A stretch of DNA of 64,000 nucleotides from Planctomycetota bacterium (GTDB taxonomy: Bacteria; Planctomycetota; Brocadiia; Brocadiales; Bathyanammoxibiaceae): NCBI GenBank assembly GCA_016209685.1, contig JACQVQ010000012.1, positions 297,584 through 361,583 of the forward strand, written 5' to 3'. The notes below the pieces were generated by a model. It did no database searches. It was not told where the DNA came from and saw only the letters and a list, made by a program, of their open reading frames with translations. Position numbers and translations under genes: made by a program. Of this stretch, positions 25,886-33,062 are shown piece by piece (position 1 is the first letter of the stretch; every line of letters begins with the position of its first letter).

Positions 25886-26012
25886 GGAGTAGGGAGTAGC
25901 AAGAAAAAAAGAATTCAGTAGTCAGGATAAAGAACGGCCGCCCTAAATTCTGAATTCTGACTACTGACTTCTGTATTCTTTCCCTACTCCCTACCCCCTA
26001 TTCCCTATTTCT
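25863..26012. repeat. Nested word-run inverted repeat
   Basis: GGGTAGGGAATAGGGGGTAGGG (start 25865) pairs with CCCTACCCCCTATTCCCTA at 25984-26006. Inside, GAATTCAGTAGTCAG pairs with TTCTGACTACTGACTTCTG, and AACGGCCGCC sits at the centre. The outer arm overlaps the aldolase stop codon. Confidence 0.75.
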
Positions 26013-26069
26013 CATTGACCCTTATAATTACAGAAGATATAATCCCTTGCGGGCTTATCTACCTGAGGC

Positions 26070-26163
26070 GGAGAGGTGGCTGAGCGGCTGAAAGCGGTGG
26101 GTTGCTAACCCATTGAAGGAGGTAAATCTCTTTCCCCGGGTTCGAATCCCGGCCTCTCCGCCA
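26070..26163 (+). tRNA. tRNA-Ser (GCT)
   Basis: Acceptor GGAGAGG/CCTCTCC, D-arm TGGCTGAGCGGCTGAAAGC, anticodon stem-loop TGGGTTGCTAACCCA with anticodon GCU, a long variable arm (AGGAGGTAAATCTCTTT), and T-loop TTCGAATC. Discriminator G and CCA are encoded. 94 nt, as expected for class II tRNA. Half a family A repeat (CCTGAGGCGGA, 26062-26072) abuts the 5' end. Confidence 0.95.
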
Positions 26164-26204
26164 GTTTTTGAGGGATTTTAAATGAAAATCAATGGCAAAT
26201 ACTT

Positions 26205-26675
26205 ATGAAAGTCGGTATCCTGGCAGACTCTCACGACAACCTCAATACTATCAAAAAAGCCCTGGATAGATTTTCAAAGGAGGGGGTGGAGTGCATCCTC
26301 CACGCCGGGGACTTCGTGGCCCCTTTCGCCATGAGGGAATTACTGAGACCGGGCATAAGGCTGGTGGGGGTCTTCGGTAACAACGACGGGGAGAAGAGCG
26401 GCCTCAGGGAGCTATGCAAGGAAGTACACGAGCCTCCTTATCTCTTTGAACTTGCCGGGAGGAATATCCTACTCACCCACTACAAGGAAAGGGTGAGGGA
26501 GAAATTAACCCGACAGACCGATGTGGTCGTCTACGGCCATACCCACGAGTTTGAGATAAAAGAGGGCAACCCTCTTTATATAAACCCTGGGGAGTGCGGG
26601 GGCTGGCTGTTCGGGAGGGCCTCTGCCGCCATCCTTAACCTGGAGAGCCTAGAGGCCCATGTGGTCTTCCTGTAA
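26205..26675 (+). CDS. YfcE/MJ0936-family phosphodiesterase
   Basis: 156 aa. Calcineurin-like motifs: GILADSHDNL (D8, H10), LHAGDFVAPF, GVFGNNDGEK, LLTHYKE and VVYGHTHEFE with NPGECGG. The small single-domain form usually hydrolyses phosphodiesters in vitro; physiological substrate unknown. Follows tRNA-Ser by 41 bp. The PEGA lipoprotein gene overlaps its 3' end by 17 bp. Confidence 0.88.
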   Translation: MKVGILADSHDNLNTIKKALDRFSKEGVECILHAGDFVAPFAMRELLRPGIRLVGVFGNNDGEKSGLRELCKEVHEPPYLFELAGRNILLTHYKERVREKLTRQTDVVVYGHTHEFEIKEGNPLYINPGECGGWLFGRASAAILNLESLEAHVVFL

Positions 26676-27093
26676 TATCTTGCTCTTTATCCTGATATTT
26701 TTTGCCACCGGTTGTGTTACCAGGTCAATGGTGATAAATACAGACCCCCCGGGCGCCAAGGTATTCTTAGACGACGAGCTTCTAGGGGATAGCCCTGTAA
26801 AGATGCCCTTTACCTACCATGGCGTTCGGAAGATTACCATAGAAAGAAGGGATAAGGATGGAAAGCTCACCCATAAGAGGCTCACCATGATGGCCGACCT
26901 TAGGCCCCATTACTACGAATTCTTCCCAGCAGACATCGTTTCGGAGTTGGTAATCCCCGTAACGATTAAAGACGAAAGGATTTTTAATTTTCAGCTTGAG
27001 CCTGTAGAGTTCAGGCCTACCAAAGAAATCCGGGCAGAACTGATGAAGGATGCAGAGGAGTTGCGACAGAAGGCCCTGGCACCAGAACCTTGA
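26659..27093 (+). CDS. PEGA-domain lipoprotein
   Basis: 144 aa. Lipoprotein signal ILLFILIFFATGC with lipobox FATGC (Cys19), then a PEGA domain (MVINTDPPGAKVFLDDELLG-DSPVKMPFTYHGVRKITIERR). PEGA domains are extracytoplasmic beta folds of unknown binding partner. Overlap with the phosphodiesterase gene indicates coupling. The C-terminal 40 residues are charged and helical. Confidence 0.85.
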   Translation: MWSSCNILLFILIFFATGCVTRSMVINTDPPGAKVFLDDELLGDSPVKMPFTYHGVRKITIERRDKDGKLTHKRLTMMADLRPHYYEFFPADIVSELVIPVTIKDERIFNFQLEPVEFRPTKEIRAELMKDAEELRQKALAPEP

Positions 27094-27255
27094 ACCCCAG
27101 ATTATTGTAAGGGAACAGGTTACAGGAGACAGGTAACAGGTAAAAATCTTTTTCCCTGTATCCTGTATCCCGTTCCCTGTCCCCTGTTCATGGGCTTGCA
27201 CTCCCTCTCCCTTTGTGGTACTCTGTGGAAAATAAACATTGTCATTGGAGGATTT
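27094..27255. repeat. Intergenic word-run hairpin
   Basis: GGGAACAGGTTACAGGAGAC pairs with CCTGTATCCCGTTCCCTGTC around a TAAAAATCTTTTT centre (27112-27187), placed to end the PEGA transcript. A start region for the next small ORF follows. Confidence 0.6.
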
Positions 27256-27345
27256 ATGGCCGCTGGTTACGAAGGAAAACAGAAACACAGACTTAATAGA
27301 AAGAAATATATTCTGAAGCGCCGTCAGAGGAAGCAGAAGAAGTAG
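27256..27345 (+). CDS. 29-aa strongly basic small protein
   Basis: ATG at 27256, preceded by TTGGAGGAT. The peptide starts MAAGYEGKQKHRLNRKK and ends KRRQRKQKK; about half its residues are Lys or Arg. Such tiny basic proteins are typically ribosomal accessories (compare bTHX or AURKAIP1/COX24-like proteins), but I do not recognise the family. Translation signal and composition support it; no other evidence. Confidence 0.5.
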   Translation: MAAGYEGKQKHRLNRKKYILKRRQRKQKK

Positions 27346-27351
27346 CAGTCC

Positions 27352-27379
27352 GTAGGGGCACGGCGCGCCGTGCCCCTGC
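27352..27379. repeat. Family B palindrome
   Basis: GTAGGGGCACGGCG followed by CGCCGTGCCCCTGC, nearly perfect, seven bases after the small ORF and 25 bp before the TPR gene start. Confidence 0.8.
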
Positions 27380-27404
27380 AAAGTATTTCAAGGAGGAGAA
27401 AGGG

Positions 27405-28544
27405 TTGAAGATAGCAGGGTTACTCCCAACAAAGGCCCTGGTGTGTCTCCTTTTTGCCACCTTTGTTTTCTCTATCCTGCCGGACCGACCTGTTTGTGCC
27501 CAGGACTCTTCTGGTAACCAGGGCCTCCTCCTGGAGATGGCAAGGGCAGGGCTGGAGGCAGGGCAGTACAAACAGGTGGTAAGGCTGTGCGAGGGCATCC
27601 TCCAAAAGGATAGCGTAAATAAAGAGGCCAACTTCCTCTCCGGTATAGCCCAGCACTACCTTGGAGAACATGACCTGGCGGTGGAGAGACTCCAGTGGGT
27701 GTTGCTTGTAGACAAAAATAACACCATCGCAAGGGAATACCTAGAAAACTCAAAAAGGAAGAGTACATCGCAGTGGAGCCCCCAGGAAATCAGGCTGGTG
27801 AAGACTGCCGTGCAATATCATGAAGAGGGGCTGAATGGCCTGGCCATAGGGTACTTAAAAGAAGTCCTCAAACGAAACTCCCAGAACACCGTGGCGTGGG
27901 AGGCACTTGGAGACGTTTACAAGAAGCTAGGCAACCCTGCCATCGCCAAGGCCGCCTACCATAAGGCCTATGCCAAGGAAAAGGCCCGTGAAATTAAGGG
28001 AGAGGTAAAGTACATACCAAAGAAGTGGTGGGAAGGTCTTACTAAGAAAGAGGCCCAACTCCGTGATGCAAACCTGAAGTTTGCAGAGATAAGAGAACGG
28101 ACGATAGAGTTGGGGGGAAAGCTAAGCGAGTACGATACCCGTACCGAAGAGAGACGTATCTACGATGCAAAAAAGATGGACGAAAAGATAGGGCGTACGA
28201 TGGAGTGGCAGGGAAAGATAGAGGATGCCCTGGGTAAGCAGCTAGGACAACCAGTACAGACGGTACAGCCAGTACTGCCAGGACAGCCAATACAGCAAGT
28301 ACAAGTACAGCAAGGCGGCCCTAGTGGGCTAGTCATAGAGGAGAAGCTATTATCGCATCGCCCCTCTTTAGAATACGAGCTAAGGGAAGGTGAAGAAATG
28401 AAACTGCGTACACAGCAAGGCACGTATGACGAAGGACGCTCAGGCATGGCAACGGAATTTTCGGACAAGACTAAAGAATTTATAGAGGCCAAATCCTCAA
28501 TGGAGGGCCTTGAGGAAGAACTCAAAAATGCCCCTTTGCAGTAA
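27405..28544 (+). CDS. Exported TPR protein with coiled-coil C-terminus
   Basis: 379 aa, TTG start with AAGGAGGAG upstream. Signal peptide (LVCLLFATFVFSILPDRPVCA), then TPR-like pairs (QYKQVVRLCEGILQKDSVN, EHDLAVERLQWVLLVDKNN, GNPAIAKAAYHKAYAKEKA) over residues 40-200, a charged coiled coil, a Gln/Val/Pro-rich linker (QPVQTVQPVLPGQPIQQVQV) near 285, and a polar tail. Likely a periplasmic or anammoxosome-lumen scaffold protein; no catalytic motifs. Function unknown. Confidence 0.7.
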   Translation: MKIAGLLPTKALVCLLFATFVFSILPDRPVCAQDSSGNQGLLLEMARAGLEAGQYKQVVRLCEGILQKDSVNKEANFLSGIAQHYLGEHDLAVERLQWVLLVDKNNTIAREYLENSKRKSTSQWSPQEIRLVKTAVQYHEEGLNGLAIGYLKEVLKRNSQNTVAWEALGDVYKKLGNPAIAKAAYHKAYAKEKAREIKGEVKYIPKKWWEGLTKKEAQLRDANLKFAEIRERTIELGGKLSEYDTRTEERRIYDAKKMDEKIGRTMEWQGKIEDALGKQLGQPVQTVQPVLPGQPIQQVQVQQGGPSGLVIEEKLLSHRPSLEYELREGEEMKLRTQQGTYDEGRSGMATEFSDKTKEFIEAKSSMEGLEEELKNAPLQ

Positions 28545-28547
28545 ATT

Positions 28548-28690
28548 GAGAACTCTGCAAAAGTCTACACGCACTATTTGTCATTCTGACCCTGAACGAA
28601 GTGAAGGGGAAGAATCTGGTCTTTTAAGAGATTCTTCGGTCGCTTCGCTCCCTCAGAATGACAAGTAAGTGGAGTTTTTCAGAGGTCTCA
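28548..28690. repeat. Family D MITE-like element
   Basis: Ends GAGAACTCTGCAAAAGTC (28549-28566) and GTTTTTCAGAGGTCTC (28675-28690) form imperfect terminal inverted repeats. The inside is a palindrome of TCATTCTGACCCTGAACG and CCCTCAGAATGACA. Confidence 0.75.
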
Positions 28691-28703
28691 AATTAGATTA
28701 AGA

Positions 28704-29438
28704 ATGAAACTAAGATTCTTTCAGATTGGTTCGGCGTTACTGGCCCTTCTAGGGGTGGGTAGCTACTTCCTGTTTATAGGTGCCCCCTGGGTCAGGAACA
28801 CGGCCCTGCCCACCCTGCTAATATTGTCAGGGGCAGTGGCCTGGGCGTCGTATAATTTAAGACAGGAGAAATCAGCCTGGACCCTGGCGCCGCTGATTCT
28901 TACCCTGTTAATATCCGTTGGGTTTGTCTACGTGCGCTTCATCTATGCCAGTCTACCCAGGGCAGAGGTCAAGGTGGCATTGGGCCAGCCTGCCCTGGAC
29001 TTCACCCTCCCTGACCAACAAGGTAGCTTATTTGCCCTCTCCAGCCTTAGGGGTAAGGCTGGGGCCGTCCTTGTATTCTACAGGGGTATATGGTGACCCG
29101 CCTGCGGTGCAGAGCTCCAAGGTCTTGGGGCAAGGCTGGCTGAGATAGAGAAATTGGGGGCCAGGGTTATTACCATCAGTGCCGATAGCCCTAAATCCCT
29201 GGCGGCGTACAAACAAAAGACAGGGCTAGGTATAACCTTCCTATCCGATTCCAACAGGGAAATAATTACCAGGTACGGGCTCTTGCACCCCAGGAGTGGA
29301 TACGAGGGAGAAGACATCTCCAGACCGGCTACCTTAATAGTGGATAAAGAAGGCATTGTCCGCTGGATTAGGGTCTCTCCCAACCTCTTTGACCGCCCGG
29401 ACCCCCAGGAGATACTGGAGATATTGCGGAAGCTGTAA
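28704..29438 (+). CDS. Membrane-anchored peroxiredoxin-like selenoprotein (in-frame UGA = Sec)
   Basis: One continuous frame of 244 codons interrupted only by TGA at 29094-29096 (codon 131). Read as Sec, the sequence is FYRGIW-U-PACGAELQGLG, where family members have FxRGxWCPxC: the peroxidatic Cys of AhpC/TSA-type redoxins is replaced by Sec, giving a UxxC motif. Three N-terminal membrane segments (residues ~8-28, 35-52, 62-82) anchor it; DFTLPDQQGSLFALSSLRGK opens the redoxin fold, and VITISADSPKSLAAYKQK, FLSDSNREIITRYG and RPATLIVDKEGIVRWIR complete it after the UGA. A hairpin fitting bacterial SECIS follows. It could detoxify peroxides near an energised membrane. SelA-D genes are not in the window. 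Confidence 0.85.
29100..29136 (+). promoter_or_regulatory. Putative bacterial SECIS element
   Basis: Starting three bases after the UGA, GCCU pairs with AGGC (outer stem). An internal loop follows, then GCUCCA (29114-29119) pairs with UGGGGC (29126-29131) around the apical loop AGGUCU (29120-29125). The same AGGUCU loop occurs in E. coli fdhF SECIS; here it is six bases further from the UGA. Confidence 0.7.
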
Positions 29439-29464
29439 GTGTGGTTTATCTGTGTAGGTTCACG

Positions 29465-29770
29465 TCAATAGACTGGCGGGGCATACACGGTGAGGATAAA
29501 TAAGGGGGTATCTCCTTTGTTGCAGACTGAGTGGAGGGTGCCGGCAGGTATCATGATAAGGGCGCCAGCCTCTGCGATGACCTCCTCTTTACCCAGCCGT
29601 AAAAGGGCCTTCCCCTCTACTATGTAAATGACCTGGTCTCCTGAATGGACGTCCTCCCCGCCTGTGTCCTGTCCTACCCCAAGGGTCATTACCCCTGTTT
29701 GTGACCGTTGGGTTCCCTGGAGGACATTGAAGTATTTACCCCGATGCTGGAAGATGTTTACGACGTCCAT
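29465..29770 (-). CDS. Cupin-domain protein
   Basis: 101 aa single cupin barrel. Motif 1 is EDVHSGDQVIYIVEGKALL (His and Glu partly kept, G-x5-H-x-H degenerate) and motif 2 AGALIMIPAGTLHSVCN with the conserved His. Could bind a metal; many such proteins have unknown roles. Convergent with the selenoprotein gene, 26 bp apart. ATG at 29770. Confidence 0.8.
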   Translation of the reverse strand: MDVVNIFQHRGKYFNVLQGTQRSQTGVMTLGVGQDTGGEDVHSGDQVIYIVEGKALLRLGKEEVIAEAGALIMIPAGTLHSVCNKGDTPLFILTVYAPPVY

Positions 29771-29916
29771 AACGCCATTAGATTCGCTACGCTCACTACA
29801 AGCCTCACTAGAGACAGACTAGTCCCCAATAAGGGAACCGGGCCTGGGGAGGCCAATCTTCTCTGAAATGGCAGGACCACTCCCGACAAGTTGAAAATCC
29901 GCCTTGGGCGGGGGGA

Positions 29917-30120
29917 CTATCGCTTGACTACTACATCAATGGCCTGCTCCCCTTTGGGGCCCTGTTTGACCTCAAACTCCACCTCATCACCCTCCTGGAG
30001 GGTCTTACGTCCTTCCCCTTTAATGCCGGTATGGTGTACGAATACGTCCTTGCCATCCGCTGAGGTGATGAATCCGAACCCCTTCTTATCACTGAACCAC
30101 TTCACTTTTCCCGTTGCCAT
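29917..30120 (-). CDS. cspA: Cold shock protein (CspA family)
   Basis: 67 aa from ATG 30120. RNA/ssDNA-binding OB fold with RNP1 KGFGFIT and RNP2 VFVHHT, start [16 protein letters not shown]. An open frame upstream to 30177 is untranslated leader; AAAGGA lies eight bases before the chosen ATG. Probably an RNA chaperone with a structured 5' leader. The gene sits downstream of initiator tRNA on the same strand. Confidence 0.95.
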   Translation of the reverse strand: MATGKVKWFSDKKGFGFITSADGKDVFVHHTGIKGEGRKTLQEGDEVEFEVKQGPKGEQAIDVVVKR

Positions 30121-30151
30121 TTTTGGTCCTTTCTTTCTGGTACCTTTTGAT

Positions 30152-30210
30152 AAAAAAAGGCACAGACCCAAGCCCATCTTTTTAAGCTTTACTGGCTCAG
30201 ATTTGTGCCT
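30152..30210 (-). terminator. Putative terminator between tRNA-fMet and cspA
   Basis: Read on the minus strand, AGGCACA (30210-30204) pairs with TGTGCCT (30165-30159 region), followed by a run of seven T (30158-30152). The loop is long (~38 nt), so it may equally be part of the cspA 5' leader. Confidence 0.45.
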
Positions 30211-30235
30211 CTAAGTTCCTCGTAAACTGAGAAAA

Positions 30236-30312
<77 letters not shown>

Positions 30313-30627
30313 TCAACTTACAATATATCATAAAAAAAATTCCTGTCAAGCAAGGCTTTTTTTTGTTTGTGCGGAGTATATGGACATGGGTAATCCGCCA
30401 CCTTACATCCATAGATAAGACTAGAATTAAAAAGTATTACCCTTGTCTATATCATCCGACACTTAGTTCCCGTTTTCCCCTTGAAAGACCTCCTCAGAGA
30501 CAGTAGAATTTCCTGGGGTGACAGGGCCACGGAACAGGTAAAGACCTTCTTCCCTGTATCCTGTGCCCTGTTCCCTGTAACTTTGTCTAGTATACAGGAC
30601 CACTCCCGGTAAAAGGACGGAAGGAAT
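30313..30627. other. Gene-free stretch, AT-rich with one word-run hairpin
   Basis: 30313-30480 is AT-rich with no clear motif beyond poly-T (30358-30365); it must hold the promoters of the divergent tRNA-fMet and phosphatidyltransferase genes. At 30530-30585 GGAACAGGTAAAGACC and CCTGTGCCCTGTTCCCTGT form an imperfect hairpin. Confidence 0.5.
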
Positions 30628-31260
30628 TTGAAAGCTGCTATCATAACCCTATCAAGGGTCATACTAGTCTTTGTTATCGTAGCCCTCTTTCAAAGGGGAT
30701 ACTACCTTAACGTCCTGGCCACCCTTCTCACGGCTGTAATAATTGCCATGGACGCACTGGATGGCTACATTGCAAGGCAATATGGGGAGACCTCCGCACA
30801 GGGGGCCGCTCTGGATATCCTGGGCGACAGGATAGTAGAGAACGTGCTGTGGATATACTTTGCCTGCGTGGGAGAGTATAGTTTCTGGGTCCCCGCCATA
30901 GTCATAAGCAGGGATGTAGTGGTAGACAACCTGAGGAGTATGGCCTTTGCTGAGGGGAAGACGGCCTTCGGGGAGACGACCATGCAGAAAGCGGAATGGG
31001 CCAAGCTTCTGGTCAGTTCTCGTGTCTCCAGGGGACTTTACGCCGCCGCAAAGGGGGGTTGTTTTACCTATCTCGGCTTAATCATAACTCTCAGAAGCAC
31101 AGAGGTCTCTGCACTATGGATGGACTATTTAATGTCCATTAAGTATACCCTGGTTTATGGGACGGTGGTCTTCTGCCTCCTGAGAGGTTTCCCTGTAGTG
31201 TGGGAAGGCAGGGGGTATCTCCTGGGGAGTAGTCTCAACCCGCCCCGGGCGAGTTCCTAG
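30628..31260 (+). CDS. CDP-alcohol phosphatidyltransferase family protein
   Basis: 210 aa membrane enzyme with the family signature D-x2-DG-x2-AR-x8-G-x3-D-x3-D (DALDGYIARQYGETSAQGAA then LDILGD, ~residues 38-64). Resembles PgsA-like phosphatidylglycerophosphate synthases, but with atypical later segments. TTG start with ACGGAAGGAA upstream. A HAD phosphatase follows by five bases, suggesting that a phosphorylated lipid product is dephosphorylated next, as in PG synthesis (PgsA plus PGP phosphatase). Exact substrate uncertain. Confidence 0.82.
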   Translation: MKAAIITLSRVILVFVIVALFQRGYYLNVLATLLTAVIIAMDALDGYIARQYGETSAQGAALDILGDRIVENVLWIYFACVGEYSFWVPAIVISRDVVVDNLRSMAFAEGKTAFGETTMQKAEWAKLLVSSRVSRGLYAAAKGGCFTYLGLIITLRSTEVSALWMDYLMSIKYTLVYGTVVFCLLRGFPVVWEGRGYLLGSSLNPPRASS

Positions 31261-31265
31261 TCCCT

Positions 31266-31913
31266 ATGCTGAGGGCTGCCATATTTGATATAGACAATAC
31301 CCTGCTTAAGGGCCGTTCCTCAGAACGTATCTTTATAAAATACCTCCTTAAAAAGGGAACAATCACGCCCCTGGATATACTACGGTTTCTCTGCACCTTT
31401 CTATTTAACCTCCTTACTCTCCAGGGGCTTTACCTCAAGAACAACAAATCTTACCTGAAGGGCAAAGAACCCGCCATCGTAAGGGAAGAGGCCAGATGTT
31501 GTTTCAGGGAACATATTGCGCCCTTTATAACCCCTAAAGCAAGGGAAGAGATAGAGCGGAAAAAGGCAGGGGGCTATACCATCATCCTCGTATCCGGGAC
31601 ACTGGACGTCCTGGTTGAGGAGTTTAAAGAAGCCCTGGGGGCTAGTGCCGCCGTAGGCTCAAATCTTCAGAGGACGGATGGGCTATTTACTGGAAGGCTT
31701 GAGGGGATTCACCCCTATGGCCAGGGTAAGGCCAGCATCCTTCAGAGACTTGCCTTGCAAATGGACATTGACCTCAAAAATTCCTACGCCTATGCAGACC
31801 ATTATTCTGACGTGGAGTTCCTTGGTATGGTAGGCCACCCCATGGCAGTCAATGCCCATCCCGTACTGAGGTTATACGCACACCGGAAGGGCTGGTCTGT
31901 GGTGGAGTTTTAG
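31266..31913 (+). CDS. HAD-IB family phosphatase
   Basis: 215 aa SerB-like HAD hydrolase. Motif I AAIFDIDNTLLKG (nucleophile Asp8; the usual second Asp is present as D-x-D), motif II IILVSGTLD, motif III Lys in GQGKASIL, motif IV YADHYSDVEFL. A helical cap is encoded between I and II. Five bases after the phosphatidyltransferase gene, so it may act on phosphatidylglycerophosphate or a related lipid phosphate; HAD-IB members also include lysophosphatidate phosphatase-like proteins. Confidence 0.85.
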   Translation: MLRAAIFDIDNTLLKGRSSERIFIKYLLKKGTITPLDILRFLCTFLFNLLTLQGLYLKNNKSYLKGKEPAIVREEARCCFREHIAPFITPKAREEIERKKAGGYTIILVSGTLDVLVEEFKEALGASAAVGSNLQRTDGLFTGRLEGIHPYGQGKASILQRLALQMDIDLKNSYAYADHYSDVEFLGMVGHPMAVNAHPVLRLYAHRKGWSVVEF

Positions 31914-31937
31914 GTACTGAATATACTTTCCACAAAT

Positions 31938-32513
31938 TCAATGCTCAACCCATCGCTCTACGACCTCTTTGATAATGTAGGGAAATAATATGAGCAGGCA
32001 GGGCATTTCTGTAACTACTGACTTCCAGAGAAAACCTTTGTTTAGCCCTATATTTTTAAGGTGCATGGACCTGGGGAACCATCTGGGAACCTCCAGCATG
32101 TATCTACGATACGCCTCCCCGTACCTGAGTGAGAGACGTTCTTCTTCATAACGGACGACGAATGAGTAGACGAGTACACAATTCAAAAGGGTAATCGGGA
32201 CAAGCCATAGGAGTTCTGAGAGGACTACAGCACCAAGGCACATGAGCGTGTTTCCTATGTAAAGGGGGTTTCTAACGAGCAAGTAGGGGCCCGAGGCGGC
32301 CAGGTACTTGGTAATCTCTTGTCGGTAGGTACAGTGCTGTCGTGCCCATATGCGAAGCAGTAACCCAAGGACGAAGGTTGTAACCCCAAGTGGCCAGATT
32401 AGCCAATAGTCCTCTACCTCATGGTAGAAGCAGACAGCTGCAAAGACTAATGGCAGGCTAACGAGGATACCCCTGTACTGGTAGACCAACTTTGGGGCAG
32501 TCACTCCGGACAA
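31938..32513 (-). CDS. Isoprenylcysteine methyltransferase (ICMT/PEMT)-like membrane protein
   Basis: 191 aa, about five membrane segments. The C-terminal methyltransferase region has SGPYLLVRNPLYIGNTLM, RYEEERLSLRYGEAYRRYML and EVPRWFP, the AdoMet-binding pattern of ICMT and phospholipid N-methyltransferases. Bacterial homologues methylate lipids or unknown substrates. TTG 32513 lies only two bases after AGGAGG, so GTG 32504 may be the real start. Confidence 0.8.
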   Translation of the reverse strand: MSGVTAPKLVYQYRGILVSLPLVFAAVCFYHEVEDYWLIWPLGVTTFVLGLLLRIWARQHCTYRQEITKYLAASGPYLLVRNPLYIGNTLMCLGAVVLSELLWLVPITLLNCVLVYSFVVRYEEERLSLRYGEAYRRYMLEVPRWFPRSMHLKNIGLNKGFLWKSVVTEMPCLLILFPYIIKEVVERWVEH

Positions 32514-32542
32514 GACCTCCTAACTACGGGACTAAGTATCTT

Positions 32543-33058
32543 TTAAAATTCGTCCAAGATGAACCCCTTTGGCTCCGGTTTTTCCTTGGGTTCTTGCTTT
32601 TCTTTGGCCTTTTCCTGGGGTCTTGTTGGTCTTACCTCCATCTCAACCACCCCGGAGGTCTTCTCCTCGGCCTTGGCGGGTGGGGGCTGTTTCTGGGCCG
32701 GCTCCTTGGAGCGTTTCGCCTCTTCAAGTTTATCTTTAAGCTCTTCCACAGATCCCTTTACCTTGGAGATGGAGTTCCTCAGGGAGTCCTGGTACTGGAC
32801 CAATTCTAACTGCATTTTTTCCATGCTGGACTGCTTTTCTTCCATAGAGGTAAGCCGGCGTTCCGTAGATTTATCCGCCGCTACCTGTTCTACTCGTTTG
32901 CCCAGTTCCTGGTTGGCGGCATCTACTGCCTGCACCTTTGCCTCCATCGCCCCGAGCTTCTGTTCCATGGCCTTCATCTGGGCCTTCTGCTCCTCCACGA
33001 TACTACAGCTAGAGAAGGCCAGACTCAAAATCAAGAGACAAAACAAAAGGCAGTTCAT
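32543..33058 (-). CDS. Coiled-coil lipoprotein
   Basis: 171 aa from ATG 33058 (AAAGGAG seven bases upstream; upstream frame overlaps the TPR gene). Lipoprotein signal NCLLFCLLILSLAFSSC with Cys at ~18, then a long heptad-type coiled coil (MEQKLGAMEAKVQAVDAANQ ...), then a Pro/Lys/Glu-rich linker and the end KGFILDEF. Resembles the structural outer-membrane lipoproteins found beside TPR proteins. Starts four bases after the TPR gene stop, so they are coupled. Confidence 0.75.
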   Translation of the reverse strand: MNCLLFCLLILSLAFSSCSIVEEQKAQMKAMEQKLGAMEAKVQAVDAANQELGKRVEQVAADKSTERRLTSMEEKQSSMEKMQLELVQYQDSLRNSISKVKGSVEELKDKLEEAKRSKEPAQKQPPPAKAEEKTSGVVEMEVRPTRPQEKAKEKQEPKEKPEPKGFILDEF

Positions 33059-33062
33059 AGTG

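Noticed and set aside
28704-29438. Reading this gene as a pseudogene or as two separate genes because of the internal TGA
   Set aside because: Frame is unchanged across the TGA, the missing residue is the catalytic position, and a SECIS-like hairpin follows.
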